51,759 bases of DNA from Hondaea fermentalgiana (taxonomy: Eukaryota > Sar > Bigyra > Thraustochytrida > Thraustochytriidae): contig NPFB01000106.1 of assembly GCA_014084085.1 (NCBI GenBank), forward strand, positions 1 to 51,759, given 5' to 3'. The position numbers and the translations under genes were made by a program. Below the pieces are notes generated by a model, which was not told where the DNA came from, made no database searches, and saw only the letters and a list, made by a program, of their open reading frames with translations. Positions 19,083 to 28,535 of the stretch are shown piece by piece (the first letter of the stretch is position 1; every line of letters begins with the position of its first letter).

Positions 19083-19621
19083 ATTTTTATCTTTTCTTGT
19101 TCGAAACTACATTGCGAAACTAAATCAATCAAAAAAGTTGACTGGCGAGGGCCGTAAGACGCTGCGACGGACGCCTTGGAGGTAAGAAAGTGATTGAGCT
19201 TCGTCGGAGAAGTCAGTCTTGTCTCGGAAGAGCTTTTGCTCCAACAAGTCACTCACTCAGTACTTCAGTTTGTTCATTGTTCGGCAATGTAAGACGAGAT
19301 GTTTTGGTCAACCGGAAATTTCGGGTAGTGGGACTACTACCCGAACCTGCCGCCCGTCGGGGAAAATGATTTGCCGAGAATTTCGGGTAGTAGCGCCACT
19401 ACCCGAAATATAGCCAGGCCTACCATGGTAGTATACACTGCAATCACGGAGCTTGCGCTTGCGCTTGCGCTTGCGCTCGCGCATCCCGCACGCGCACGCG
19501 GCTCGAGACAAAGGCACGACACCGCCAGTGCCGGGACGTGCGGGCGTTAGCGGCCTTAGTTGCTGTGTGCCAGCTCCGCGACAAGGCATCGCAGCTGCGC
19601 TGTCACGAGGAAAGCAAAACG
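19083..19621. other. Intergenic with clustered inverted repeats
   Basis: The left part is the FEN1 3' region. The centre carries two related hairpins and a short palindrome (listed separately). The right part has GCGCTT repeats (about 19450-19478) leading to the leader of the channel gene. An in-frame Met at 19538 exists, but the Met at 19622 has the better context. Confidence 0.5.
19320..19431. repeat. Two related inverted repeats plus a palindrome
   Basis: Hairpin 1 pairs TTCGGGTAGT (19320-19329) with ACTACCCGAA (19336-19345). Hairpin 2 pairs ATTTCGGGTAGT (19380-19391) with ACTACCCGAAAT (19398-19409). Both have six-base loops and share the same arm. CTACCATGGTAG (19420-19431) is a perfect palindrome just beyond. 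Confidence 0.9.
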
Positions 19622-21394
19622 ATGAGGCAAGACAAACTCGAGCCGGGCGCGGGACCGCCCACAACAGACGTGGAGCGAGCCGTCGCTGCCGAGGTGGAGC
19701 GCGTAAGGGCAAGCTACGCTCTACGCAAACCCAAGTGGATCGTCTATCCCTCGAATAAAATCATTCGGACGTGGGACGGCATCATGTTGCTCAATCTCTT
19801 TATTCTTTCGTTCACTCTGCCTTATCAAATCGGCGTGAGCGGCGGCTACTATCTTTTGGTCAACAACGTCTGGCTGGCCATCAACCTCGTCATGAACACC
19901 ATTTTCTTCATTGATACGTTTTTGTACTTTTTCAGATCCTTCCATGACGCCAATGGGCACCTTCTCCTGGACCTCAAGGAAATCCAGCGGCGCTATCTGC
20001 GAGGCATGTTCGTGCTCAACCTCATTTCCTGTTTTCCCAGCACTGTCGTCTTCTCCGCCTACGGTCGCAACGTCGGTGATGGCACAAATCGTGCCGATAT
20101 CCGGCAGGAGTGGATCATTCTTCTTAAGATTATTGAGATGCTTAAATTTGCGCGTCTCGCGCGCGCTTCGACAATCCTCAACACCTCCGAGCTCGTTGCC
20201 AGTGTTCGTGTTCATGTCAAATCCAGCTATCTGCAGCTCCTCTGGTTTGTCTTTGTGCTCGCGCTCGTGAGTCATTGGCTCGCCTGCTTTTGGGTCTTTA
20301 TTGCGCTTGCCCAAGCAGGAGGCTTCGGCGACGCCCTGGCGGAGACGGACAATTGGATCAGCGCATACGTCGACCAGAATGCAGGCTCCACAGGTCTCGA
20401 CCCTATCGGGTGGCAGAATAGCTTTGATCGCTACGTTCTCGCCCTCTTTTGGTCCATTCAGACGCTCACCAGTATTGGCTACGGCACCCTCTCCCCATAC
20501 ACGCCTCTCGAGTGGTGGGTCGCCTCGATTCTCATGCTTCTCGCGGGCATCTGCTGGGCCTACGTGGTTGGTAGCACCGTCACAATTGCTTCCTCGCTCA
20601 ATGCAGAGCACGAGGCATTCCGCACTCGCATGGATGCCGCAAACACCTTGATTGCCCAATTTCCGGCGCGCGCTAGCGTCGCACCAGCGCAGGCGGTCCA
20701 GGATCACGATTCCATCGCTGGTGACAAGACCTCGGTTCAGCCCAACAGTGGCACGGATCACGATCATCGCGTTCTCGCGGAGCGCATTCGAGACTACATT
20801 CGCATCAAAAACCTTCGCGGAAATGGAGGAAAGGACTCTGCGCAGAGTACCATGGAGGAGGCCTTTTCCATTCTTGGAGCGCTGCCCCCCGAGCTTCGAC
20901 GCTCCTCTGCGCTCATGCTTGTCGACAGCTCCATTCGCTGCGTGCCTTACATGCGTCTTGTGACGCATTCGACGTTGCTCTCTGTGGCCGATGCCTGTGA
21001 GTTCCTCGACTTTTCGCCGGGTGAGAGCATGCGTCTACACGCTGACGCGGAAGACACGCGTGGTCTCTTTGTCTTGCGTTTGGGAACTGCGATTCACGCC
21101 GAGTATTCGCAAGAAAAGGGTCGGATTTCTGCCATACGCATGCTCACAACAGGCTCGGTCATCGGCGCCGGCCAGGTTTTGCTCGAGCAAGGCCATCCGG
21201 CCCTTGTCGATCTTGTCAGCGTCGGTTTCCTCACCTTTACGGAGATGGTCTTTGTTCCTCGTCACATTGTGCTTTTGGCTCTCGACCGCTCTCTGGGTGC
21301 CTGGAAGCAATCTGCGCGATGGCTCTATCTTCGCGAGGCCCTTCGCGCCTTGCCTCAACTCCAGCTTTTATCGCCGCTCGGCAAATCTTCCTGA
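19622..21394 (+). CDS. Voltage-gated K+ channel of the EAG/CNBD type
   Basis: 590 residues from the Met at 19622 (AAAACGATGAGG). A Met at 19538 would add 28 residues. S1 is IMLLNLFILSFTLPYQIGV, S2 is NTIFFIDTFLYFF and S3 is GMFVLNLISCFPS. The S4 region (IILLKIIEMLKFARLARAS) has only about four spaced basic residues. S5 (LLWFVFVLALVSHWLACFW) and a pore helix with selectivity filter SIGYGTLSP (GYG at 286-288) indicate K+ selectivity. S6 is ILMLLAGICWAYVVGS. A C-linker-like ILGALPPELRRSSALML precedes a C-terminal domain at about 430-590 that has the layout of a cyclic-nucleotide-binding domain (CEFLDFSPGESM, GTAIHAEYS, GSVIGAGQVL). It lacks an obvious phosphate-binding PRAA-type motif, so ligand binding is doubtful, as in animal EAG channels. 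Confidence 0.85.
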   Translation: MRQDKLEPGAGPPTTDVERAVAAEVERVRASYALRKPKWIVYPSNKIIRTWDGIMLLNLFILSFTLPYQIGVSGGYYLLVNNVWLAINLVMNTIFFIDTFLYFFRSFHDANGHLLLDLKEIQRRYLRGMFVLNLISCFPSTVVFSAYGRNVGDGTNRADIRQEWIILLKIIEMLKFARLARASTILNTSELVASVRVHVKSSYLQLLWFVFVLALVSHWLACFWVFIALAQAGGFGDALAETDNWISAYVDQNAGSTGLDPIGWQNSFDRYVLALFWSIQTLTSIGYGTLSPYTPLEWWVASILMLLAGICWAYVVGSTVTIASSLNAEHEAFRTRMDAANTLIAQFPARASVAPAQAVQDHDSIAGDKTSVQPNSGTDHDHRVLAERIRDYIRIKNLRGNGGKDSAQSTMEEAFSILGALPPELRRSSALMLVDSSIRCVPYMRLVTHSTLLSVADACEFLDFSPGESMRLHADAEDTRGLFVLRLGTAIHAEYSQEKGRISAIRMLTTGSVIGAGQVLLEQGHPALVDLVSVGFLTFTEMVFVPRHIVLLALDRSLGAWKQSARWLYLREALRALPQLQLLSPLGKSS

Positions 21395-22198
21395 TTAAAA
21401 TTTGTACTTTATCACCCTCTTTGCTCCTTTCTTGGTTGGCCACGGACGAACAGAAGCGTTGTGCCTGCAAGCAGCCAGAGCCTTTGCAAGCACCACACCC
21501 AAGCTCTTCATGCTCGTCTTCTCTTCTACGGTGATGACCTTATCATTACGCGGCTGCCACCTCTGGTGTCAATGCTGGCTGGCCGGTCACCATTTTCTTC
21601 ACCGCCAATCACCAGAGACTGCAGCAGGCTGCCGCGCCGCAGCAGGCAGCTGGCATTTACTCCCAAGATCGCTTTGTGCTTCGCACTCACCTTTTTTCAC
21701 GGTGAGTGGCCGCAAGGCTGCAGCTTGTGCACGCCAGTGGCGACGTCTCTGCCGGACCTATACCTCCGCCAAATTCTCCCCCCTCCTTCTTTCTCTCACC
21801 ACACTGTACCTCAATACCTCAGTACTAGTTCCTCTCATCCCCACTGCGCAAAAAAACCTGCAATGCAGGATAGCTCAGAGAACTCTCCACTATGGAATAA
21901 AGTCACAGTGAAGAACAGAGGGCTCATGCTGCCTTTTCAGCGCCGCGTGAAAGTCTCAACTTCGCGCAGTGCAGACCCTTCAACTCGAGCCGGCGTGACT
22001 CGGCCGCGCCGCGTCGCTCCCGCGCTCGCGCTCGCTACCGCCCGCCCGCGCGCCCGCACGCGTACCGCGCCACGCCGCGCCCTGCGCCCGCGCCCCGCCC
22101 CGGCGGCGCCTTCTTCTTCTTCTTCTTCTTCTTCTTCTTCATCGAGCCGCACTTGGACCGTGCCCGCGCCCCGCGGCGCGCACGAGAATAAGGACAAG
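21395..22198. other. Intergenic and leader of the V-ATPase gene
   Basis: About 800 bases. An open frame in phase with the V-ATPase gene runs through it from 21461. The encoded Ser/Arg/Ala-rich sequence is unlike any subunit-a N-terminus and includes a Ser run from a CTT repeat (22110-22141), so it is taken as untranslated leader. Confidence 0.6.
22110..22141 (+). repeat. TTC trinucleotide repeat in a 5' leader
   Basis: About ten TTC units end 57 bases before the chosen start codon of the V-ATPase gene. This is a rare pyrimidine tract among otherwise T-poor leaders here. Confidence 0.9.
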
Positions 22199-24856
22199 AT
22201 GGCGGAGCAGGAGAGCAACAGTATCCGCGGCGTGCAAGAATGGTTTCGCTCCGCCGACATGGAGTACATTAACGTGGTGCTCCAAGAGGACTGCGCGCAC
22301 CGCGTGCTGTCCCAGGTAGGCCGCATGGGCGCCGTGCAGTTCACCGACTTGAACGCCGACAAGACCGTCTTCCAGCGGCGCTACGTGAACGAAGTGCAGC
22401 GCTGCGACCAGGTCGAGCGCAAGCTCCGGTACCTGGAGGAGCAGCTTAACCGCTTCAACATCCCCGCCATCGGCAGCCCCAGCGTCGACGCCTTCCTCGA
22501 CCGGCTCGATCAACGCCAGGGCACCGACAACGAGGTCTCACGCCAGCAGGTCAACTACATGGACAACCTCGAGAACCACGTCGACGAGAAGGAGTCGGAG
22601 CTCGTCCAGCTGAACATGTACAACTCGACGCTGAGCAACGACTACTTTGCCCAGATCGAGCTGCGCCACGTCCTGCAGCAGGCCAAGACCTACGCTCAGG
22701 AGAACGTCACGGACGCCACCTTTGACGCGCAGAGCGTCGAGGTCTCGGGCAGCGGCGATGTCGAGGGTGGCGCCACCTACGACAACGCTCTGCGCTTCCG
22801 CTTCATCTCGGGTGTTGTGACGCGCGAGAACCGCAACCGCTTCGAGCGCATGGTCTTCCGCAGCACGCGCGGAAACTGCCTCATGCGCTTTTACGACATT
22901 GATGACGACACCATCAAGAACGTTGAGACCGGTGAGACTCTCATGAAGGACGTCTTTATCGTCTTTTTCCAGGCTCCCTACATTGAGCAAAAGATCCGCC
23001 GCATTTGTGACGCCTTTGAGGCCCGCCTCTACCAGATCCCGGATCTAAGCAACGTTGCTGCCATCGAGGATCGCCTCCGCGAGGTCCACGAGGACATCAA
23101 CGATCGCCAGCGCGTTCTCCAAAAGAATGAGACTGACATCAAGTCTCTTCTTTCCGAGGTTGCCCAATACCTCGAGGTCTGGAAGTGGATTGCCATGCGC
23201 GAAAAGTCCATCTACCACACGATGAACCACTTTGCCGATGACGTGTCGGGCGTTCTCCGCGGTGAGGGCTGGGTGATTGCTACCAAGCGCGAAGAAGTCG
23301 CCGATATGATCGCGCGTGCCCATGCCGAGTCTGGTACCTCCAACGTCATGCCCAGCTCGGTCAACGCCGTGCCCCAGTCCGAGTGGCCCTCGACGCCGCC
23401 CACCTTTTTCCGCACCAACAAGTTCACGCGTGTCTTTCAGGTCATCGTCGACACGTACGGTGTGCCCCGTTACCATGAGGCCAACCCTGCCCTCACGACG
23501 GTCATCACCTTTCCCTTCTTCTTTGGCGTCATGTTTGGTGACATCGGTCATGGCCTCCTCTTGACCATCTTTGCGCTTTACATTGTCTTCAAGGAGAAGG
23601 ACTTTGAGAAGCTCAAGGGCCAGAACGAGCTCGGCGACATGGTCTTCGGCGGTCGCTATGTCATTGTTCTCATGGGCTTCTTCGCCACGTACTGCGGTTT
23701 CATCTACAACGATTGGTTTGCCATGGGTTTGCGTCTGTGGCCCAGCAAGTGGATCGTCGACGAGACGGCTCACGGCGATACCATCCACTTTAATCCTGAT
23801 CCGGATTGGACCTACCCGCTCGGTGTCGACCCCACGTGGCATCGCGCCGACAACGACTTGCTCTTTTTTAACTCGCTCAAGATGAAGATGGCCGTCATCT
23901 TTGGTGTCACGCACATGATGATGGGTCTCTTCCACCGTCTTCTCAATGCGCTGTACTTTCAGGATCGCGGACTCTTGCACAACCTGGACCTTTGGTTCGA
24001 GGCCGTTCCCATGATTATCTTCATGGGCGCTCTCTTTGGCTACATGTGCTTTCTCATCCTGTACAAGTGGTCCCTTGGCTGGCTCGAGTCGGACTGCGGT
24101 CGTGACAACTGCACGAACCCCCCGGCACTTCTCTCGACTCTCATCAACATTGCGCTTCAGCCTGGCAACGTTCCTATCGAGGAGTCGCTCTACAGCGGCC
24201 AGGGCACCGTGCAGGCCATTCTCCTTTTGCTTGCGGTCATCAACGTCCCCCTCATGCTGATTCCCAAGCCTTACTTCCTCATCAAGCGCATGAAGAACGA
24301 GCACCATCACGGTGACGCTCACCACGGCGCCAACGGATCGAGCAGCGGCGTCCAGGACTCGCAGGCTCACCTCGACGAAGGAAACGAGCTCATGCTTGGC
24401 GACGATGGCCACGGTGACAGCACCACCCTCTCGCCTGCGGCGCCGCCCCACGGTGAAGAGGAGGAGGAGCACTCTGCTGGCGACATCTGGATCCACCAGG
24501 CCATCGAGACGATTGAGTTTACCCTCGGCTGCATCTCCAACACGGCCTCCTATCTGCGTCTCTGGGCTCTTTCGCTTGCCCACTCTCAGCTCGCTTCCGT
24601 CTTCCTCGAGAAGGCCCTTCTCGACTACCTTCCGGACGACTCGGCCATGGGCGTTATCCTCGCCTTTGCTGGTTACGCCATCTTTGCTGCCATCACCTTT
24701 GCCGTTCTCATGTGCATGGATAACCTCGAGTGCTTCCTGCACAGTCTGCGTCTTGCTTGGGTCGAGTTCCAGAACAAGTTCTACAAGGGTGACGGTGTTG
24801 CTTTTGCTCCCCTCGACTTTCGCGCATCTCTCGTCGCGGGTCTGCCGGTTGCGTAA
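22199..24856 (+). CDS. V-type H+-ATPase subunit a
   Basis: 885 residues. The start at 22199 (AAGATGGCGG) gives the family's N-terminus: a short tail, then FRSADMEYINVVLQEDCAHRV and GRMGAVQFTDLNAD. The cytosolic half (residues about 1-400) forms the coiled-coil arm of the proton pump stator. The C-terminal half has about eight membrane helices starting at FPFFFGVMFGDIGHG. SYLRLWALSLAHSQL contains the essential Arg (Arg787 here, the equivalent of yeast Vph1 Arg735) that releases protons from the c-ring. A His/Asp/Glu-rich loop around residues 700-765 (EHHHGDAHHGANG, GEEEEEHSAGD) is longer than usual. The protein would acidify vacuoles, endosomes or contractile-vacuole membranes. It is intronless with strong codon bias, which suggests high expression. 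Confidence 0.97.
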   Translation: MAEQESNSIRGVQEWFRSADMEYINVVLQEDCAHRVLSQVGRMGAVQFTDLNADKTVFQRRYVNEVQRCDQVERKLRYLEEQLNRFNIPAIGSPSVDAFLDRLDQRQGTDNEVSRQQVNYMDNLENHVDEKESELVQLNMYNSTLSNDYFAQIELRHVLQQAKTYAQENVTDATFDAQSVEVSGSGDVEGGATYDNALRFRFISGVVTRENRNRFERMVFRSTRGNCLMRFYDIDDDTIKNVETGETLMKDVFIVFFQAPYIEQKIRRICDAFEARLYQIPDLSNVAAIEDRLREVHEDINDRQRVLQKNETDIKSLLSEVAQYLEVWKWIAMREKSIYHTMNHFADDVSGVLRGEGWVIATKREEVADMIARAHAESGTSNVMPSSVNAVPQSEWPSTPPTFFRTNKFTRVFQVIVDTYGVPRYHEANPALTTVITFPFFFGVMFGDIGHGLLLTIFALYIVFKEKDFEKLKGQNELGDMVFGGRYVIVLMGFFATYCGFIYNDWFAMGLRLWPSKWIVDETAHGDTIHFNPDPDWTYPLGVDPTWHRADNDLLFFNSLKMKMAVIFGVTHMMMGLFHRLLNALYFQDRGLLHNLDLWFEAVPMIIFMGALFGYMCFLILYKWSLGWLESDCGRDNCTNPPALLSTLINIALQPGNVPIEESLYSGQGTVQAILLLLAVINVPLMLIPKPYFLIKRMKNEHHHGDAHHGANGSSSGVQDSQAHLDEGNELMLGDDGHGDSTTLSPAAPPHGEEEEEHSAGDIWIHQAIETIEFTLGCISNTASYLRLWALSLAHSQLASVFLEKALLDYLPDDSAMGVILAFAGYAIFAAITFAVLMCMDNLECFLHSLRLAWVEFQNKFYKGDGVAFAPLDFRASLVAGLPVA

Positions 24857-25044
24857 GCAAACATTCCTCTTTGAAGGCCTAGGCCTAGACCTAGTTGTTG
24901 TCTGCAACACTTTCTTATCATTCATTTCACTTTCTTTTATTCCTTCTCCTTTTTTGCTTTTTTCGCCCTGTCAAAAGAAAGATTCGTGAGCATTGTGTGC
25001 AAATGCAGCCAGACTCGAGGAGAGAGAATGCGTTCTCTGATCCG

Positions 25045-25092
25045 CGTATACGCTCAAAGTCGTATACGCTCAAAGTTGTATACGCTCAAAGT
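25045..25092 (+). repeat. Three tandem copies of a 16-base unit
   Basis: CGTATACGCTCAAAGT occurs at 25045-25060 and 25061-25076, and TGTATACGCTCAAAGT at 25077-25092. The 12-base core TACGCTCAAAGT recurs at 49218-49229. Confidence 0.92.
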
Positions 25093-25318
25093 CGTGTCAA
25101 TCGAAGATCCAAGAAAATCGCTTGACACTAGTTTTTCTTTTTCAAGGATGTATACTTTGACCGATGACCAGTAACCTGACAGGGTTGGTTCAACGCGCAA
25201 CACAAGCCGCCGCAAAAGCAACTTCTTTTCCCTCACACACCAAAATCAATGCTTGACTGACTGTGAGCGAGCGTGCTATCGGTAGTAGATAGCCCGAGCC
25301 CGAGTCGGAGTAACCGGT

Positions 25319-25320
25319 AA

Positions 25321-25375
<55 letters not shown>
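25319..25375 (+). repeat. AAGC tetranucleotide microsatellite
   Basis: About 14 uninterrupted AAGC units, 170 bases before the start codon at 25546. Confidence 0.95.
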
Positions 25376-25545
25376 TTTCCGAAAAAAAATAACAAGTCAA
25401 ATTCGAGTCAAATCCATTTGCACGGTCAACGTGGTCGCATTCACAGATTGCAAAGACCTGCGAGGAGAGGGCGAAGGCCGCGTGGCTGGGCGCATACGCG
25501 AGAGGCGGTGGGTTATTTGTTGCACCAGTCCCTACGCCACCAACC

Positions 25546-26817
25546 ATGAGCTCCCCAAGCCAGCAGTACCACGCCGTCGGCTCTGGAGCCAGCGGCGACA
25601 ATATGCTCGCCATGATGCACCACGAGGACGACGACGACGAGTACGACGACGAGGAGGACGACGAGGGGGACTTGGAGAGGGATGCGGACGGGCTCGAAGG
25701 GACTGGGGACGAAGAAGTCGAGGCCGCAAACTTGAATGGCCGCGCGGACGGCGGTCGCAAGAAGCAGGACGGACGAAAGAGCAAGCGCCCCTCGAACCGG
25801 CCGCGGTCCGCCTCGAGCACAACCTACGAGGTGCACCGGCTCGATGAAAGTAAAAAAATGAAGCAAATGGACATTATGGTCACGGGCGACCGCATGCCCA
25901 CCGAGGTAAATCACCGGCGCTGGATTGTTATTGGTCTCTTTGCGCTCTTTGGCGTCATCCTCACCGTTGTGGTCATTCTCGAGGTTACCCTGCACGGCGC
26001 CAAGGATGATCTTGTCTCTATTATGGAGCGAGATGCGACGCGGCGCGATGTCTACCTGATCCACTTTAGCGCTGCGGGCCGTCGCGTCACATGGGCGGAC
26101 ACGGATATTATTGAGAGCATTGGCATGGCGCAGACCCTTGTACAGCGTCTGGGTAGCGTCCCGTTCAGCGACTTTAGCATTGAAATGTACAAGCGCGAAC
26201 TCACCGACGACGTCGAGATCGCCGTCGTGGAGGAGGATAATGACAAGATCGATACCGACATTGTTTGCACCAACGAGGCCATTCAGACCTTGACCAAGGT
26301 GGGCATCAAGCGTTGCTCGCCGCGCGCAAAGGTCAGCGCACTGAAGGAGGCTGTCACGTGCGACTACAGTGCGAGCGGTCGCATGATCTCTTTTTGGCAA
26401 AAGAGCCTCAAAGACCTCGGTGTTCGCGAGGGCCTCAATTCGCGCTGCTGCGACCATGATCAGGTCGCCGATAATGTGTCGAATGAGCTCGAGCTCTGCC
26501 GCGCTTCAATACCAAGCGATTCCGACCCTGCCGCCACGCTCGTCTTTCGCTACTACACGAAGCCAAAAGACTCCAAGACGTGCCACGTGACCATGTGCGG
26601 GTGTGAGTGCATCTCTGATTCTGTGTGTCCGACGATTCCCGCGGATATGCTCAAAGACAACAAGCTTTGCAAGACGGTGCTCGATCTAAAAACGACGAAT
26701 TCGATCAAATGCGTCGACGTGCCGAAGATTGCCCAAAATTACGCGTCTGCGCTTCAGTCGGCGGGCATCACCATGGAGGGCAACCCTCGATGCTACGGGC
26801 GCTCCGTGCATGCTTAG
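25546..26817 (+). CDS. Type II single-pass membrane protein, function unknown
   Basis: 423 residues; start context CAACCATGAG. The first 120 residues are cytosolic in style. They include a strongly acidic run (residues about 26-42, DDDDEYDDEEDDEGDLE) and a basic stretch (KKQDGRKSKRPSNRPRS). One membrane helix, WIVIGLFALFGVILTVVVILEV, sits at about 126-147. The remainder looks like a folded ectodomain of about 275 residues. It contains around 14 cysteines, several in pairs or close groups (SRCCDHDQ, CHVTMCGCECISDSVC), as expected of a disulfide-bonded lumenal or surface domain. I do not recognise the family. The arrangement suggests a secretory-pathway or cell-surface protein anchored by its N-terminal helix. 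Confidence 0.75.
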   Translation: MSSPSQQYHAVGSGASGDNMLAMMHHEDDDDEYDDEEDDEGDLERDADGLEGTGDEEVEAANLNGRADGGRKKQDGRKSKRPSNRPRSASSTTYEVHRLDESKKMKQMDIMVTGDRMPTEVNHRRWIVIGLFALFGVILTVVVILEVTLHGAKDDLVSIMERDATRRDVYLIHFSAAGRRVTWADTDIIESIGMAQTLVQRLGSVPFSDFSIEMYKRELTDDVEIAVVEEDNDKIDTDIVCTNEAIQTLTKVGIKRCSPRAKVSALKEAVTCDYSASGRMISFWQKSLKDLGVREGLNSRCCDHDQVADNVSNELELCRASIPSDSDPAATLVFRYYTKPKDSKTCHVTMCGCECISDSVCPTIPADMLKDNKLCKTVLDLKTTNSIKCVDVPKIAQNYASALQSAGITMEGNPRCYGRSVHA

Positions 26818-27007
26818 ACCTTTTGTTCTTTTTCTTTTCTTTTTTCTTTCCTTTTTACTGCTTGAAGCCACTGTCATCATGAACTCATTTTACTAAGCAT
26901 TTCGCCCATTGCAAATAAGTATATACTCCTTGACAGTCGTCGAGCGGGACCATGAACTCATTTGGCTAACCATTTCCGCTCATTCCACTCCCCAATATAA
27001 TTCCTCG

Positions 27008-27053
<46 letters not shown>

Positions 27054-27158
27054 GCGTGCGTGGAATTCCGGCCAGTAGCCGGCCGGCCGGGCCCCGGGCG
27101 CCCAAAACCTCAACGGCAAAATAAAAGAACCAAACATAAAACAAACGAGATCAGTACG
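26818..27158. other. Intergenic with CT repeat
   Basis: A pyrimidine-rich run follows the stop at 26817 (about 26820-26860). A CT microsatellite occupies about 27010-27051. The stretch 27060-27158 is the leader of ENY2. A CATGAACTCATTT segment occurs twice (about 26878 and 26951) with differing flanks. Confidence 0.55.
27010..27051. repeat. CT dinucleotide microsatellite
   Basis: About 20 uninterrupted CT units located 110 bases before the ENY2 start codon. Confidence 0.95.
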
Positions 27159-27721
27159 ATGGAGGCCTCGACAAGTCTTTTGGAGCGCAAGAAGCGCGAG
27201 CAACAGGTGCGCGCATCGATCGCGAGCAAGCTTGAGGAGACAGGCGAGAGGGAACGGTACGTTTGCGCACTGCATCCATCAGCCTCGACAGTAGGCCGCA
27301 CTGCGAAAATGTGAAAGAAAGGTGCTCGTAACTGACCCAGTTCCGCGTTTACAGTCTGGAGGAGCTATTACGCACCAAACTCATCGAGTGTGGCTGGCGG
27401 GACGAGCTCAAGGCGTACTGCAAAGGTAAGCTGATTGATCTTTCATTTTCTTGCGTTGGAAAGCGCACGCAACTAACTAGAGGTTGAGGACATTTTCTCC
27501 AGAAATTATCAAAAACAAGGGCACGGAAAGCATAACCGTGGACAAACTCATCGCCGAGGCCACTCCAAGAGGACGAGGTAAGTTGAGATGAGGCGGGTGC
27601 TATTTTGAGTAGAAAACTTTGCCTCACGCAAGAAAGCTGTCCAATTTACGCAGCCACAGTCCCAGACTCAATCAAGGCCGAGCTATTGAACCGCATTCGT
27701 ACATTCTTACAAACGCTGTAA
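27159..27721 (+). CDS. ENY2: ENY2/Sus1, four exons (SAGA DUB module and TREX-2)
   Basis: Exons are 27159-27256, 27355-27425, 27503-27577 and 27654-27721. They join to 312 bases, 103 residues plus stop. Introns of 98, 77 and 76 bases start GTACGT, GTAAGC and GTAAGT and end TTTACAG, TCTCCAG and TTACGCAG. The product begins [16 protein letters not shown]. Exon 2 encodes [19 protein letters not shown], exon 3 [20 protein letters not shown] and exon 4 [19 protein letters not shown]. These match the helical ENY2 fold, including the ITVDKL-A-TPRGR-x-VPD-IK-ELL-RI pattern, and the length of the human protein (101). ENY2/Sus1 bridges histone H2B deubiquitination in SAGA and mRNA export in TREX-2 at nuclear pores. 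It is the only multi-intron gene recognised here. Confidence 0.95.
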
Positions 27722-27758
27722 TTCCATGCAGTTTACTTTCCATATAGCTTGCCAAATC

Positions 27759-27847
27759 TGGTTGATAGATGCGTTGTCTGGTTGACAGATGCGTTGTCTA
27801 TCAAGCCAAATTTGGTTGACAGATGCATTGTCTATCAAGCCAAATCC
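27759..27847 (+). repeat. Tandem repeat with GGTTGACAGATGC unit
   Basis: A short first unit (27759-27778) and two fuller units of about 34 bases (27779-27813 and 27814-27847) share GGTTGA(T/C)AGATGC(G/A)TTGTC. The full units end in TATCAAGCCAAAT. Confidence 0.85.
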
Positions 27848-28535
27848 GAACAATGATGTCGCGCAAGAGCGAACTACCCAACAAAACTCGTCTCGTGTGC
27901 TAAACTGTGCTGAGTAAGCGACCATTCTTACTTGGAGAAACAAAACATGCTGCGAGACTTTGCGGTAAGACGGTTTGTGAAGACTATAAACCATCTCGAA
28001 TTGACCCTTTTCAAACTGCGCGGTAGACACGTGTTGGCTCCACACATTGGCGAGAAGAGGGTAAAGGTGAAAAGGAAAAATGCACTTGCTTCAAGCAGAT
28101 CTATGCTCATCTCGAAACAATGCAAAAGGCGCTCTACGAACTAACGAAAGTGTCTGCATTTACCGAAGATAAAATGGGCATCTAATTTCAAAGAAGAACA
28201 CAACTTTTCTAATGACTTGACTGATTCTGATTTGTTGGCTGGTCCGGCCTTGCTAACGCGCCCTCCTGAATCCAATTAATCAGGTCTGCGCATACATGTT
28301 GCGAACCTTTTGCCGCTTTGGTGTCCTCGGCACTACAAAGATCACCTGGTTCCTGAAATTAGAGCCGGGCAACACCCTGGGAATCACCAAAGTTTACGAC
28401 TGTACCGGCAGCACCGAAGCTACGAATCCGAAGCACGCACACCGCCGACTTCTTCTTGAGGCTTCGAAAGGTTCTCGTCTGTTAAACAGCACTATCCTTG
28501 TCAGTCTGGGACGAAACGCAAATCTCAACGTTGCG

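Larger units (their letters stand above)
24857..25545. other. Intergenic with two tandem repeats
   Basis: This gap holds the V-ATPase 3' region, a threefold 16-base repeat at 25045-25092 and an AAGC microsatellite at about 25319-25375. The right end is the leader of the gene at 25546. No further gene was seen. Confidence 0.55.

Noticed and set aside
21461..22198. 246-residue in-frame extension of V-ATPase subunit a
   Set aside because: Low-complexity Ser/Arg/Ala sequence unlike any subunit a. The Met at 22199 gives the conserved N-terminus.
23045..24925. 626-residue open frame on the minus strand
   Set aside because: It is exactly antisense to the V-ATPase subunit a gene. Its composition reflects the strong third-position C/G bias of that gene.
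25319..25375. Possible CRISPR-like or satellite array
   Set aside because: It is a plain four-base microsatellite without spacers, and CRISPR arrays are not expected in a nuclear genome.
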